A DNA stretch of 64,000 nucleotides from Ophiobolus disseminans (taxonomy: Eukaryota; Ascomycota; Dothideomycetes; Pleosporales; Phaeosphaeriaceae): NCBI GenBank assembly GCA_010093685.1, contig MU006238.1, positions 4,129 to 68,128 of the forward strand. The letters are read 5' to 3'. The position numbers were made by a program, and so were the translations under genes. The notes below the pieces were generated by a model, which worked only from the letters and a program-made list of their open reading frames with translations, was not told the DNA's origin and did no database searches. This document shows positions 34,016 through 45,035 of this stretch, piece by piece; position 1 is the stretch's first letter; every line of letters starts with the position of its first letter.

Positions 34016-34972
34016 ATGGCAGACATAACGCTTGCTTTGCGTGTGGAGATCATTGACCCAAAGACGCGTCGGACAAGGCAGAACCGGATCAATCAAAGGG
34101 CTCGACGTGAGTTCCCCTCCGCTTCGACGGTTTGACCGCATGTATATTTAACCAACATCAATTTCTAGATGCATGTTGTATCCTGCATCTGCATAGAGCT
34201 ATGCTAATACACTTTGGCAGGGCAAAGGCAACATGCTGGTGTCCTCAAGGCAGCAACATATAATCCCTCATCAATGCAAGCTCAAGAGAAGGAAGAGCTA
34301 CTCTACAAACTGTTGAATCTCAGAAATGTCGGTGGCCTCCACATCCTTGGCCCAGACGCACCGTCATCAATGCACTTCATTGCCCGTCTGGAAGCGGCAG
34401 CAAGTGCCGAATATGCCATCGGCGCACCTCGAACAGACCTCATACTCGGACTCAACCAGCTTAATATTCTGCGTGCACTGACTACGAATATCGAAGTCTT
34501 GGGCTTCACGGCATCCGAAATGCACGATGATGCATCATCTCCATTCTTCTCTCCAAACGCATGGCTTACATCACGTCGTATAGAATGGTCCAACTTGCCC
34601 GCAACTCTCACACCCACTGCGATACAATGCACAATCGAACATCATCCCTGGCTTGACCTCATCCCACTACCACAGCTCCGCGACAATCTGATACTAGCGG
34701 ATGCTGCCGGCCAGCTCGACGAATACCAGCTTTGTCATGATTTATGCGGCCATCAGAGTGCTCCAGACGGATTTTCTGGAGTTCTTGTGTGGAGAGACCC
34801 TTGGGATGCGTCCGGTTGGGAGATCACGGGAAAGTTTTTGGAGAGATGGGGATGGGTATTGCAAGATTGCTGGGAGCTGTGGGTGAGTACGAACTACTGG
34901 CGGACGAAGAGGGGCGTAGGAAAGATTGGGAGAGGCGTCTGGGCTGAGGCTTGTGAACAGCGGCGAACATGA
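34016..34972 (+). CDS. bZIP transcription factor with DUF3425 domain (280 aa, 2 exons)
   Basis: Exons 34016-34106 and 34221-34972 join across a 114-bp intron that splits the basic region; spliced, it reads RRTRQNRINQRARRQRQ, with the N-x-x-x-Q-R-A-x-R pattern of fungal bZIP DNA-contact helices. The following leucine zipper is short or absent, as usual for this group. The rest is a DUF3425 domain with its characteristic motifs PTAIQCTIEHHPWLDLIPLP, RDNLI and VWRDPWDASGWEIT, ending in a conserved NYWRTKRG. A nuclear DNA-binding regulator is inferred; target genes are unknown. A pogo transposon inserted 34 bp after its stop codon, so its 3' untranslated region may have changed. Confidence 0.9.
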
Positions 34973-35007
34973 CGGTGTTGGAACTTGTCATGTTTAGGTC
35001 TCCACTA

Positions 35008-35055
35008 ACGTGTTTTATAAGCGAGTCGCGCACCCCACCAACTTTACGCACCTCT
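35008..35055 (+). repeat. Left terminal inverted repeat of the pogo element
   Basis: About 48 bp from ACGTGTTTTATAAGC to ACGCACCTCT. It pairs with the complement of 36776-36840 once a 17-bp extra segment in the right end is ignored. Confidence 0.85.
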
Positions 35056-35589
35056 ACGATTGTATATCTCAACAACCTGATAATACAATATATAGACATT
35101 TGCAGAGTAGATTAAGCAGTATCTAATGCATCCTTTTTGCATGTACGTGAGTTATGCCCAGTCTCTCTGCACCTCGTGCAGTGCGCTAGAGCCTGGCGGC
35201 TGCGGCCTGGTCGCTCTCCTCCTTGACACTCTTCACAAACAATCTGCTGATCAGCCTCTTGTTAAGCAAGTAGATTCTTGCCAGCTCCCTTTGTTAAGAC
35301 CCCTCGCTGCTGTATATGCTTTTTTTACGCTGTTTACGCGCTGACGCTGCCTCATTAGCCTTCTCAAGGCTGGCAATCCGATTGCGCATCAGCTCAGCTG
35401 AGAGCATTATTACCTCAGCGCTCTTCTTGAGCTGGCTAATTGCCCCAATAATCGAAGCAGGTGATGAGCTCTTATGCCGTTGCACACAATCACATATCAG
35501 CGTTGATTGAGCCTCAAGCTCATGTATGTTGCTCGGATACGAGCTTCCCAGGGAGCCTCTAGCAGAGCATCTAGAGTAGGTGTACGCAG

Positions 35590-36759
35590 CTACACGTCAA
35601 GCTTTGAGAGCACAGCGTCTGGTTGGAGAGGTACAAGGCCTGCGCCTTGAAAGGCTGAGCAGATATTGGCTGAGGTAAATGATTGACTGAACGCTGCCTT
35701 GAAGGCTAGCAGGAACTCAAGCTTAGTGATATGGTTGATGTGGTGGCGGATCAGGCTCTCAATCTCATGGCTGTACGCGCGCTTCAACAGCAAGAAGCAG
35801 CCAACATCAAGCGGCTGTAGCAGGTGGGATGAGTGAGGCGGCATGCAGAGCGTGTAGATATTGTTCTCCTTGCAGAGCTCTTGAAACTCAAGAGAGTGGT
35901 GGCTCTTGTGGCCGTCAAGGACAAGCAGGCGACGCGCACCAACAATGTGAGTCTTTGTGTGAGCGTTGAAATGCTTCAGCCACTCTACCCCTAGCTTGTT
36001 GTTTGTCTAGCCTTTGTCGCTGACTGCAATGACCTAGTTGCGTGGGATCTCTGCTTCCTCGTACCAGGCAGATAGATGATACTGGCCAGCAAAGATGATG
36101 AACGGCAGGACTGACCAGCCAGCAGCGTTGATTGCAGCAATCACTGTCACCCACTCGCGATTGCCTGGCTGGATACTCTTTGGCCTACCCCTCCTCTCTG
36201 AACCTGTCACAACGAGCTAAGTTGTAATCTTGCCCATCATAAAGCCAGCCTTGTCAAAGTTGTAGACGTCATCATTGCAGATGCTATACCTTGCCTTTGT
36301 CTCCTCCACAAGCTCAAACCAGCTCCTAATCAGGGCTGGATCCTCGCATAGAGCTCGCTGCCTATTGTACGCTCGATTAGAACGCGTTGTGAGACTGTCT
36401 GTACGCTTGACAAAGTTGCGCGGCTAGTGGATGCCGACCTGACCAGCGCTGCGCGCAGCCAGCAGCTTATCAGCCATATCACGTACAGCAGCGTATGTAG
36501 GCCCAAATCCACGTGTATCCAAGTCGAGTATATGCCTGATAATCACCTCCTGCTCTTGCTGGGTAAGCTTCCTCAAGTTGGGCTGGCAATCGCGTCGGGC
36601 AGGTCTACCAGCGCGTTGGTCATGCAGCGTAGATTCAGGCACATTGTAGATAGTAGCAGCGCGTCGATTATTTTGGAGTTGACCAGATTTGATAGATAAG
36701 ATAGCATGCTGGATATCTGCTTCATTTGATTGTAATTGAGTAACATTACGTGGAGCCAT
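35590..36759 (-). pseudogene. pogo-type transposase with four nonsense codons, no frameshift
   Basis: A single 390-codon frame runs from ATG 36759 to the stop at 35590. The N-terminus has a helix-turn-helix/CENP-B-like DNA-binding region (NRRAATIYNVPESTLHDQRAG, then QEVIIRHILDLDTRGFGPTY). The DDE_1 catalytic domain includes YNFDKAGF and LLVLDGHKSH, followed by the well-kept MPPHSSHLLQPLDVGCF. In-frame TAG codons occur at 36424-36426, 36217-36219, 36034-36036 and 36007-36009. Three replace Trp and one replaces Gln in related transposases. Each is explained by one C-to-T change in a CpA context on one strand, the RIP signature. No functional transposase can be made. Confidence 0.88.
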
Positions 36760-36775
36760 TGTACTTTGAAATAGG

Positions 36776-36840
36776 AGAGGTGCGTAAAGTTGGTGGGGTG
36801 CGCGACTCGCTTGTATACGCGACTCGCTTATAAAACACGT
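36776..36840 (-). repeat. Right terminal inverted repeat with internal 17-bp duplication
   Basis: Complement of the left repeat, but the motif GCGACTCGCTT occurs twice here, separated by GTATAC (once at 36801-36812 and once at 36819-36829). The result is about 65 bp compared with 48 bp on the left. Confidence 0.8.
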
Positions 36841-36842
36841 TA

Positions 36843-38249
36843 CACTAGTATTTAGGTATGTGGTTCAACGACGATCTCATGGCCCAGTCATCAACGCTTG
36901 GCTCCAGCTAAATCTTCACTTATGTATTTGAGCAATATCGCGAAAGCCATCGAATAGAGTATACTTTTGTGTGTTACCTAGGTATGTCCAATGCGCCCAC
37001 TCGGCGTCGTATCCGCAACCAAACATGTTCGGGACTCTACCGAAACACTAAAGTGTTGCTAGCGCATCTGTAACGTCATCGATGTTGCATTACCGGTAGT
37101 GTCCGCTCGAGCCATAGGGCCCGACCAAATCTCCGAAACCATGACGTCGGTCTTGACTACCATCTCATGAGGAATTGCGTTGATCACCATGGCGTTATTC
37201 GGATGTAGACGGCCTTACGGAAAAGACAACTTTGACGCCCCGCCGATACCTAGGCAATTTGCGCAACGATCGGCCTTGCGCTGGTTACCCCGCTCCCACG
37301 TTGTCTCAATTAGCAGTTGCGGAAGAGGCAACGCTTCGATGATTGGATGGGTGCCCGTGGCATCATGATCAAGCTAATATTTGAAGTTCAGCACATCGAC
37401 CTGGTCGCTCCTCTTGTGGTCAAAGTCCCTCATAAGGTACTGTTCAACAGCCTCCACCTCTTCTAGCTCACCGTGGTCGTAGGGGCTGGGTGGACATCAG
37501 CACTCAAGATATTTCACTCGACTAGCTTTAGGCGATGATCAAAGGGCATGTGGCGCTTCGAGAGACTGTACCCCTGTCTGAATTATCACTCTGAGCTTGA
37601 GGAGGAGCTGACGATATAATTTTTGCGGGTGCGAGCATGCCAGCATGCAGAAGGTTGTCGTATACAAACAGGTTGGTATTGCTAATACCGCGATGTGAGG
37701 TTGGTACTGAGCAGTATGAACACTTCCTAAACACGTTGAACCTTCTCTCTAGCGGTATTGAAACTGCGTACCTAGGCATTCTACAAACTTTGGAGAGCAA
37801 GCCATCGGCTATAATTGCGTTCAGTGTAATGGACTACAGGCTTACGATTGGGGGCTGTCAGCAACACGGGTTAGCTTAGAGTATTATGCCGCCACAATCA
37901 CAACTTACCACGAGCTGGACGCCCATATTCTGGATGTACCATTGTCACACCACTAAATTACAGCAATTGACTTACTAACAACGGACAACCAGATTTTGAG
38001 CGAAGTACCACGGTCTAGTGGTTGGCTATCAGCGCTCGTAGATGTTTGTGGTGAAGGTAGCATGAGCGACTGACACGCAGCTGACCGACGCCCTGGCTCA
38101 AGCAGTTACGGTCAGCATAAGTTGAAGTAATTTGTTCGGATCGCACACACATATATAGGTGTAGCGCAAGAGAATGGGTAAAAGTGCTACGCACATCCCC
38201 ACAGGTATACTCTGTCTACGCGCTTTTCGAATTATCGAAGATCAACAAT
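36843..38249. other. Intergenic, 1.4 kb without a supported gene
   Basis: Overlapping short frames at 37528-37800 and 37637-37879 lie on opposite strands and show no domain. No inverted or tandem repeat of note was seen. The last part is the former tyrosinase promoter. Confidence 0.45.
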
Positions 38250-40665
38250 ATGACTACTCCTCGAAACCAGGCTCTCAGTGGAGTCGTGTTAGGGATGGAA
38301 GCTTTGACAGGCGAAGTCAAGGCTAGAGTCGATATCGATGTGTTCCTCACCCAACACCCAGACACCTTCAATTTGATGCTCCACGCAATCTCGCAAATGC
38401 AAAAGGACCCCAAGAAGCTAGGCTTTTATGCCCTCGCAGGTAAGCATACTAAGTCATCATGCGGGTGATATATTCTCACTGCCACTATAGGCATACACGG
38501 TCTACCTTCTGAAGCTTGGGATGATGTGTACAACAAATGGGACAGGTCGGTCGGCGGGTACTGCGCCCATGGAGTACTGACATTCTCGACATGGCATCGA
38601 CCATATCTCGCCCTGTTTGAGGTAAGCTAAGAGTGGTGAAGTCTTACAAATGGCTGACGCTCCCAATAAGCAAACTGTCTATCTGAGCATGGTGGAGATC
38701 GCAAACACATACAACCCACCATATCGCCAGAGGTATGTAGCGGCTTGCAAGGAATTTCGCTTGCCGTACCTCGATTACTTTTGACCGCGTGGAGGCAAAG
38801 TAAACTTCCCCGGTATTGGCGGTAACCCCGACACAACCCAGACATCGTTCCCCTACAACTTCCGCCTTCCAGGTATCTTCAGCGTGAAGACTGTGACGAT
38901 CCATACTGCGCCCGACGATGTCCCAAACGCCAATTTTGATAACCCATTGTACTCCTACAAGTTCAGCGAAAAGACTGGGCAGCTACCCAAGGATGATCGA
39001 GATGCCAATGTGAGTGGGAAAATTGGCCTGGATACTATTGCTTCTTAATGACAATGCTGTAGGCTGATATGTATTCGCCGAAACAAATTGTGCGGCACCC
39101 AACAAGCCTAACTACAGACACACATAACTTGAAAGCTCAGAGCAATGTTCTCAGCTCTGGCCGAGAAGGCAGAACTACTTTGGCCATGAAGCTTATCAAC
39201 TCGAAACCGTACCAGCTTCTCAGTACTGTAGCATCTGACATGCTTCAGCGCGGAGATCTTACAAATGCACCCGGCCTCGTACAAGCAAATGTGAATAATC
39301 CTCGTGGCAATGGCTCGCTCGAGGGATCCGTACATGGAAAATACCACTTGCTTATTGGTGGCACGACAATACTGGCAGGCCACATGTCTGATCCCATCGT
39401 GGCGGCCTTTGATCCGGTGTTTTGGTTCCACCACGCGTAAGTTGTTGTTCGAGACTATGAACCGATGGATCTGACTATCGCCAGCAACATCGACCGCTAT
39501 TGGACTTAATGGGCAGCGTTACACCCCAACTCGTGGTTTTCACAGCCTCAGTCCGCAGGTACTGAGCCAGAAAACAGGAAGGACCTGCTTCCTTTCTACA
39601 AGACGCGCTCCGGGCCCGGAAGTGGTACATATCACAATTCGAACGATGCGAAGACAACAGAAGCATACGAATACTTCTACGACGACTTCGAATGCAATCC
39701 TAATGCGACAACTCTGTGGAACAAATTCACCGCCCAGTATGAATGGTCTACCCGTACGCCGCAGCATCCCCAATTTACGGATCCTCCCAAGAGCATGGTG
39801 CCTCTTGATGTACAGGCAACGCAGTTCTCCCAGAAAAGTCTCAAGCCGATCAATCCGGTGGTGAAGGCGGCAGGTTTCCTCACATCGGGTGTATCCGCTG
39901 AGGCTGGACCCATAGCTTCCCAAGCGCAAGCTTTGATTCAAAAAGTGTCGCCTGCCATGCGACAGGCAACACCAGCTAAAATCAACGCTAAATTCGACCG
40001 GGAATGGTATGTGGATTCGAGCGAGCTGCGGTAAGTTACCCTTTCTATTGTTCGATTTCTATCTCGTCCATTCGCGAATGAATGTACGATCATTGACTCC
40101 CACAGCTCTGCCTCCAATGGAGCCTTCACAATCTTCTTCTTCCTTGCTAAGGTGGGCGAATTGGTTGAGAATATCGCAAGCTTCGCCGAATCTCCGTTTC
40201 TTGCTGGCCTGAACCACATCTCCTCGTGAGCAATGTGACAACTGTGGAAATCTAGAAGCAGCAGGTCAACTGGCGACGGACACTAATTTGATTACGCCAC
40301 TGCTCCTCGACTACCTCGACCTTCCGCAAAATGGCCTCGAGAGCCTCCAGCCCGAACATGTGAAGCCTTTCTTGATCAAATACTTGAGATGGCGCGTGGT
40401 ATATGTGAGTTTCACCTTGATGTCCTTGTCCTTTCTTCAATCTCCTAATGTTTTCGTTGCTCGAGACGCGTCGTGACTGTATGCTGCTGATTTCATTTCG
40501 CGATAGCATAACAAATCGTTACATGACCCAAGACAGGTACCTGACTTCAAGGTCAACGTAAGCGCCGAACTCTTCCATGACGATGGCAGTAAGACATATG
40601 AGGACTACCCGGATATCGTTGAGGCGATCTTGCAAAACGCGAGCGCTGCGCCGACTGTGTCTTAA
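38250..40665 (+). pseudogene. Tyrosinase pseudogene (type-3 copper enzyme)
   Basis: Tyrosinases oxidise phenols to quinones for melanin-type pigments. Exons with normal splice sites encode the two copper sites: CuA with GIHG and CAHGVLTFSTWHRPYLALFE, and CuB with HGKYH and FDPVFWFHHANIDRYW. The C-terminal region includes CDNCGNLEAAGQLAT near 40230-40280. The frame is broken by TGA at 38782-38784, inside the conserved LPYLDYF-PRGG segment, and by TAA at 39507-39509 in the conserved stretch after NIDRYWT. A third lesion is likely near 40223-40230, where the C-terminal domain continues in another frame. None can be removed by a plausible intron, because family-conserved residues flank each closely. 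All copper-ligand His residues I can place remain, so loss is recent. Confidence 0.82.
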
Positions 40666-41015
40666 TCCCTTGCGTTTAAAAGATCGAGAAGCGCAGTGAC
40701 GTAAGTAGCTCTACCTACTTTTGAGGCCATAGTGGAATGAAGTACATGTAAGCAGTTTTCCATGAAGATGCCGGTGCGAAGCGATAGTAGATGAACAAGT
40801 ATTTGATACAATCTTTTGTGAAGGCTGAGGTCTCAAGAGGGCTCCGAATGCATTGAGTTTACGATGAGTGTTGCAGCTGACTCGTGACGCCGTCTTACGT
40901 CATCGGTACTTGACTCACAACACGTGCATTCGTCAAAGCAACTCTTCAATGCCTCTCTTGCTCACATCCACACAGGGCGACTCTGAACTCTCGAGGCCTA
41001 CAAGCTCTCGGTATA
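40666..41015. other. Intergenic between tyrosinase pseudogene and F-box-like gene
   Basis: 350 bases with no supported coding region; presumably the promoter of the downstream gene. Confidence 0.45.
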
Positions 41016-42046
41016 ATGTCGTCCAAGAAGCAGCCACGTATGCGAGAGTCGTCCTGCCGCTCACTGCCTCCCGAGATCTGGATAAGCATCCTTTCTTTCC
41101 ATACCGACCTTGCGCATCTCTGGAATACCTGCCGCCGCGTCTCCTCCACCCTCCGTGCGTGCGTCGAATACGCTTTCGCCGAACACTTTATAAGCGACAT
41201 ACACATAGACTTCCAGCTCGAAAAATACAATCTAGGCGGCAAGAGCAAGAGACCTGAGATCCCTGTCACATTTGACAGGCTGGGCAAAGGCGGCGATAAG
41301 CATATCGCGTGGTTCAGCGACACGCGCCCCGTGAATACAGTATGTGATGGCGGCGGCAAGAAGTCGCAAGAGCAATATGTCACAATCATGCAAAGATGGG
41401 ATGAGAACGTGAGAGTGTCGAGGCCTGAAATGCCTAACTACACAATCAACATACATGGCATAGTGAATGATACAACCTTACCAGGACTAGAGATCGATGT
41501 CCATCAACGTGCGATACAGTTCGAATGGCGGAAGATGCTGCAGCTCTTCTATCGCGAACATGAGCGACTACACTATTTGAAGGACGTCTGGCATACCAAA
41601 ACCGCGAAGCAGATACGCGCCAACAACGCGCGACTGGCGAAAGGCGAAAAGCTCATGCCATCTGACTTCCCGCAACCATGGTCAAGCGCCGAAGCCGAGC
41701 TTCGAAAGCAGGTTCGCCGCGCACGGCTGAAGGAGTCATACTGCGACGATGAACGGATGCTCTGGGCCCTCGACTCGCTCAAGCACTTTGAACAATACGG
41801 CTCCGCAAGTGGCAATGCGACAACACTCAAGCTTGATCCAGACCTCCCAGGCGCTGGACTTGGGGAGAAGTGGTTTGGCAGCTTGAATCTGGTGCAAGGT
41901 GAGAATCTCTGTGTACGAACTGCGTGTTAGACATACACTTACTTCGTACCTCCACGTCCGCAGAGCTCTACCTCGATGAGTGGAGTTGTATGCACAGGAT
42001 TGATACTAAGATTCACCATCTACTTGCCGCTTCGTTGAGCAATTAA
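41016..42046 (+). CDS. F-box-like domain protein (321 aa, 2 exons)
   Basis: Exons 41016-41898 and 41964-42046 are in frame (966 bp); the second exon ends ...LLAASLSN and stop. Residues about 16-50 read SLPPEIWISILSFHTDLAHLWNTCRRVSSTLR, the L-P-x-E-x-x-x-x-I pattern followed by L-x-x-x-x-x-V-S of an F-box helix pair. F-box proteins normally link substrates to SCF ubiquitin ligases through Skp1. The remainder shows no leucine-rich or WD repeats; it has several Trp and a basic helical section near residues 220-250. It belongs to a large fungal family of short F-box-like proteins with unknown substrates. Confidence 0.7.
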
Positions 42047-42616
42047 ACGACATCGAGGCCGTTTACAAAAGTCTCCACGGGATCGAAACCAAGACAGTGA
42101 CGCTATCCTATACTCTATCATTGTAACTTAGCCCGAATGGAACTAAGTCGACATTACGAGATGTCTACTCCGGCACAGCCTGGCAGTTTGAGCCCGCGCA
42201 TCACACAGTACGCCTGGCGTGACCAAACGGTGGACCGTTCAAACCTCATATGATTCACTCTTAGCCACAAAGTAACTCGGTGCATGACGAGCGGACCAAC
42301 AAGACATCACAGTAGACATACGAGCTTATTCAATGCTTGCCTTGTTTGTTGTCATCTCGAAAGATATTATCATTATTCCTCCGTCATAATCGGATATTGT
42401 CGAACAACTTGATCAAGAAGGATGGACTATTCTATACATGAAGCTGTGAAACATACCGCCATAATGGTACCATCGTCAGTCGAGCGAGTCGAAGAATCCA
42501 CCACCGAGCATTCCAAACAGGCTTGTCCTCCGCCGAAGACATCACCCCGAGTCGTCAAAACCGCTGGGTATCGTTAGTAACTGGGTTCAAGAGCTATGAG
42601 GTATGGGTACTTACGC
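42047..42616. other. Intergenic, no gene seen
   Basis: About 570 bases between convergent genes. A GTAAGT...CAG segment just beyond the stop of the small secreted protein (about 42560-42612) might be an intron in its 3' untranslated region. Confidence 0.4.
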
Positions 42617-42838
42617 TTAGACCGGAGTAATAGCAGGTGTGGCAGCGGCAGTCACCGTGGACGTCGGAGTGGCAGTACGCTGCGCGGCCATGAAGTTGGC
42701 CATGTCCGCACGCACGCCGCGCTTGTTGCAGAAAGGAGCGCCACAGGTTGGGCCCGGATTCTTGGGCTTCTTCGCATCGGTGAGGGCGAAGAAGATGGCC
42801 GTGAGGGCGAAGATGATGGTGAGCTGTTTGAAGAGCAT
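42617..42838 (-). CDS. Small secreted protein (73 aa)
   Basis: A clear N-terminal signal peptide, MLFKQLTIIFALTAIFFALTDA, is followed by a short mature peptide of about 50 residues that is basic near the start (KKPKNPGPTCGAPFCNKRG) and Ala/Thr/Pro-rich at the end. It has two Cys, which could form one disulfide. No family is recognised. Size and secretion signal are those of effector-like or surface peptides, but the low Cys number makes an effector claim weak. The reading frame ends at TAA immediately before a good 5' splice site. Confidence 0.6.
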   Translation of the reverse strand: MLFKQLTIIFALTAIFFALTDAKKPKNPGPTCGAPFCNKRGVRADMANFMAAQRTATPTSTVTAAATPAITPV

Positions 42839-43904
42839 GTTGATGATGTGTCGGTAGCTTGTGTGCTGTGAGTAGCAGGGAAGTCTCTTGGTTGATGGTT
42901 GAAGGACGAGTAGAGATTACTGTGAGCTGTTCGAGGTATGTGTTAGCAACAAGGGGAGCGAGCGGATGTTTTATATGGACGAGGAACCGAAGGCTGCTCC
43001 GGAATAGGTCACAATCTCTCTTACTTCACACCCTCAGCTTGCCTTCTATCAGGGGCTGCGTCACCTTTCGCGGCCACTCCTTATTCAGTCGAGCGCGAAG
43101 TCGGAGATTAAATTCGTATGTCATGATTGGGGGTGACGAGGTAATTGTAGTCCCGCACATTTATCTTATTCGCCTATTCATAGCTGCACGTTTGCAAACG
43201 CTTCTGGCACAACTCGGTACAATCGCGACAACGAACGTGCGAATCATGCTCAAGATGATTTGGGAAACTGGTACCAATTGGAACGTGCCACGACTGAGAG
43301 CTCCTCGAGGAGTGTGGCATGAATGAAGTGCGACTCCTGCGTTGCTCGGAATCAATTCTCGATGTATTGGACAATGCCCAGGCTCCACATTTTCATTCCG
43401 AGTCGAAGTGGTGCCCCATACCAGCATCGACCCGACGCGTACGTTCAGCCTTCTGGCACCCAGGTTTCATGTTATCTTGTGTTGCGAGAAAGGTGAGTAC
43501 ACTTCGCTGGCTCAGTTTTGATAATAATGTTCGGTAGAAAGTGCATCTGTCCGGTACGGTGTCCTTAGAATCTTAACAAAAAGGGTCTCACGAGTGAATC
43601 CCTGGTTAGGCTCTACGCAAGACCTGCAGACACAATATAAGTCGTTTTCCATTGCAGATTTGGTTTAGGAAGGCTGATGGTCGTGGCCATGACTGGAGCC
43701 TCACATGTGGGAAAGTGCAGGTGATGAGCGGAGAGGAATACATATCAAGATCTATACATGGTATTTACCGGCTATGCATAGTTCTAATCTGTAGAGAATA
43801 ACCTGAAAACTGCAATAACCCCAGCGACACAAACAGTTCATTTCCTGCCACCATCTCTGCGCATTCCTGGTCCTTAGGAATTCATCGTTCTGAGATGCAT
43901 CAGT
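42839..43904. other. Intergenic, promoter of the small secreted protein and flank
   Basis: About 1.07 kb. The frames at 42859-43326 (plus) and 43161-43427 (minus) overlap each other and lack any domain or start context; nothing else is seen. Confidence 0.45.
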
Positions 43905-44474
43905 CTAACACCTCAGTGAAGAGTCGGGGCAGCAAAGTATCTGTTCGTACAAGTTATGGGCTTTCAAGTATTCTCCTGCGTCATGCATTCTCGTTGCGCA
44001 TTCCATCATGACGTTCACCTCTTTGACCACATTTGTGGAAGGGTCACACGCTTTGCGCAGCCACTCCACATGGACAACAGCGTGCTGACGAGTGCGGTGG
44101 CACTGCTTCTGCGTCATTCGATCGCCAGTATCCTGAAACGACGACGCATCATCTACAGTAGTCTGGGACTGGTGAGAGTGAAGCCCTCCGCCAGTGCCGT
44201 GCTGAGCTGCAGGCGAAGCTCGGGTCGCAATTGGCGATTGAGCATCATCGTCGCCATCAGACTCAGATCCGCCCAGAGTGGAAGCTTGAGAAAGATTGCT
44301 GTAGCTTCTTTCGAGGGATCGTACATTAGGAAAATTTCCGGTTTGGGGAGCAGGCGGGTGAGCTGGCCTGGGAGAAAAAGCATGGTTGACCATTTTTCGT
44401 GCTGGTCCGGGTAGTTGGACTGAAGATGGAGTTCGAGTTATGAAGAGACGGCTGAAGTGGCTATAGATAGTCAT
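43905..44474 (-). CDS. Hypothetical protein (189 aa), possible TPR-like C-terminus
   Basis: Uninterrupted frame with an ATG at 44474. The N-terminal 120 residues are low-complexity, rich in Ser, Pro, Gln and Asp (SNLSQASTLGGSESDGDDDAQSP). The C-terminal 60 residues are helical: EWLRKACDPSTNVVKEVNVMMECATRMHDAGEYLKAHNLYEQIL. The spacing in MHDAGEYLKAHNLYEQIL resembles one tetratricopeptide helix pair. It may be a fragment of a longer gene. No signal peptide is seen. Moderate support only. Confidence 0.45.
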   Translation of the reverse strand: MTIYSHFSRLFITRTPSSVQLPGPARKMVNHAFSPRPAHPPAPQTGNFPNVRSLERSYSNLSQASTLGGSESDGDDDAQSPIATRASPAAQHGTGGGLHSHQSQTTVDDASSFQDTGDRMTQKQCHRTRQHAVVHVEWLRKACDPSTNVVKEVNVMMECATRMHDAGEYLKAHNLYEQILCCPDSSLRC

Positions 44475-45035
44475 GTTATCTAGTTCGATTCATTTGAACG
44501 GCGCGTTTGAATGTTTCTCTTTGGGCCTGGAAAGCACAAGATGTCGTTGGTCAAACGCCAGAACCAAACGGATTCCGGACCACGACATCACCATCGTCAT
44601 GCACGAGCGACTGCATCCACGAACACGACAAGAGCCGTTCGCTTACAACTCTTCTCGCATTTGGGTGCCGATTTAGCTTCCTCTCAAGCAACAGTGCTGG
44701 CGCAGTGACTTTCCAAGTACACTGATTGCGGCGCCACGAGACTTCCAAGGTATGATGGGAGGTTACATGAGGTCGTGTCGCATGAACACTGGGCGCGGAG
44801 TGACTTGATCACATTGAAGGCATGTATGCGGCAAATAGATGTCGAAGTCGATTCTGCAGGGCATTGACGAATATGAATAACTATGCAATCCAGATACGAT
44901 TCCATCAAACTAGCCAACGCCCCGGGCCGATGCGCGATAAGTGATGTTCCACGGTAGCCTCATTTTGAGCTAAGCCTTGCTAGAACGATTGATGCATGCA
45001 TTTGGATTCCCTCGTTCCTTCCCTTCTTCAACACA
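44475..45035. other. Intergenic, no gene seen
   Basis: About 560 bases with only short overlapping frames on both strands. No repeat or RNA structure was noticed. Confidence 0.4.

Larger units (their letters stand above)
35008..36840 (-). mobile_element. Complete pogo/Fot1-type DNA transposon, 1833 bp, with TA duplication
   Basis: The ends are inverted: left ACGTGTTTTATAAGCGAG... from 35008 and its complement ...CTCGCTTATAAAACACGT to 36840. TA dinucleotides flank both sides (35006-35007 and 36841-36842), the target duplication of the Tc1/mariner-pogo superfamily. Inside is one transposase frame on the minus strand filling most of the element. Both ends and duplication are intact, so the insertion is fairly recent, but the transposase has four stop codons. 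Confidence 0.92.
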
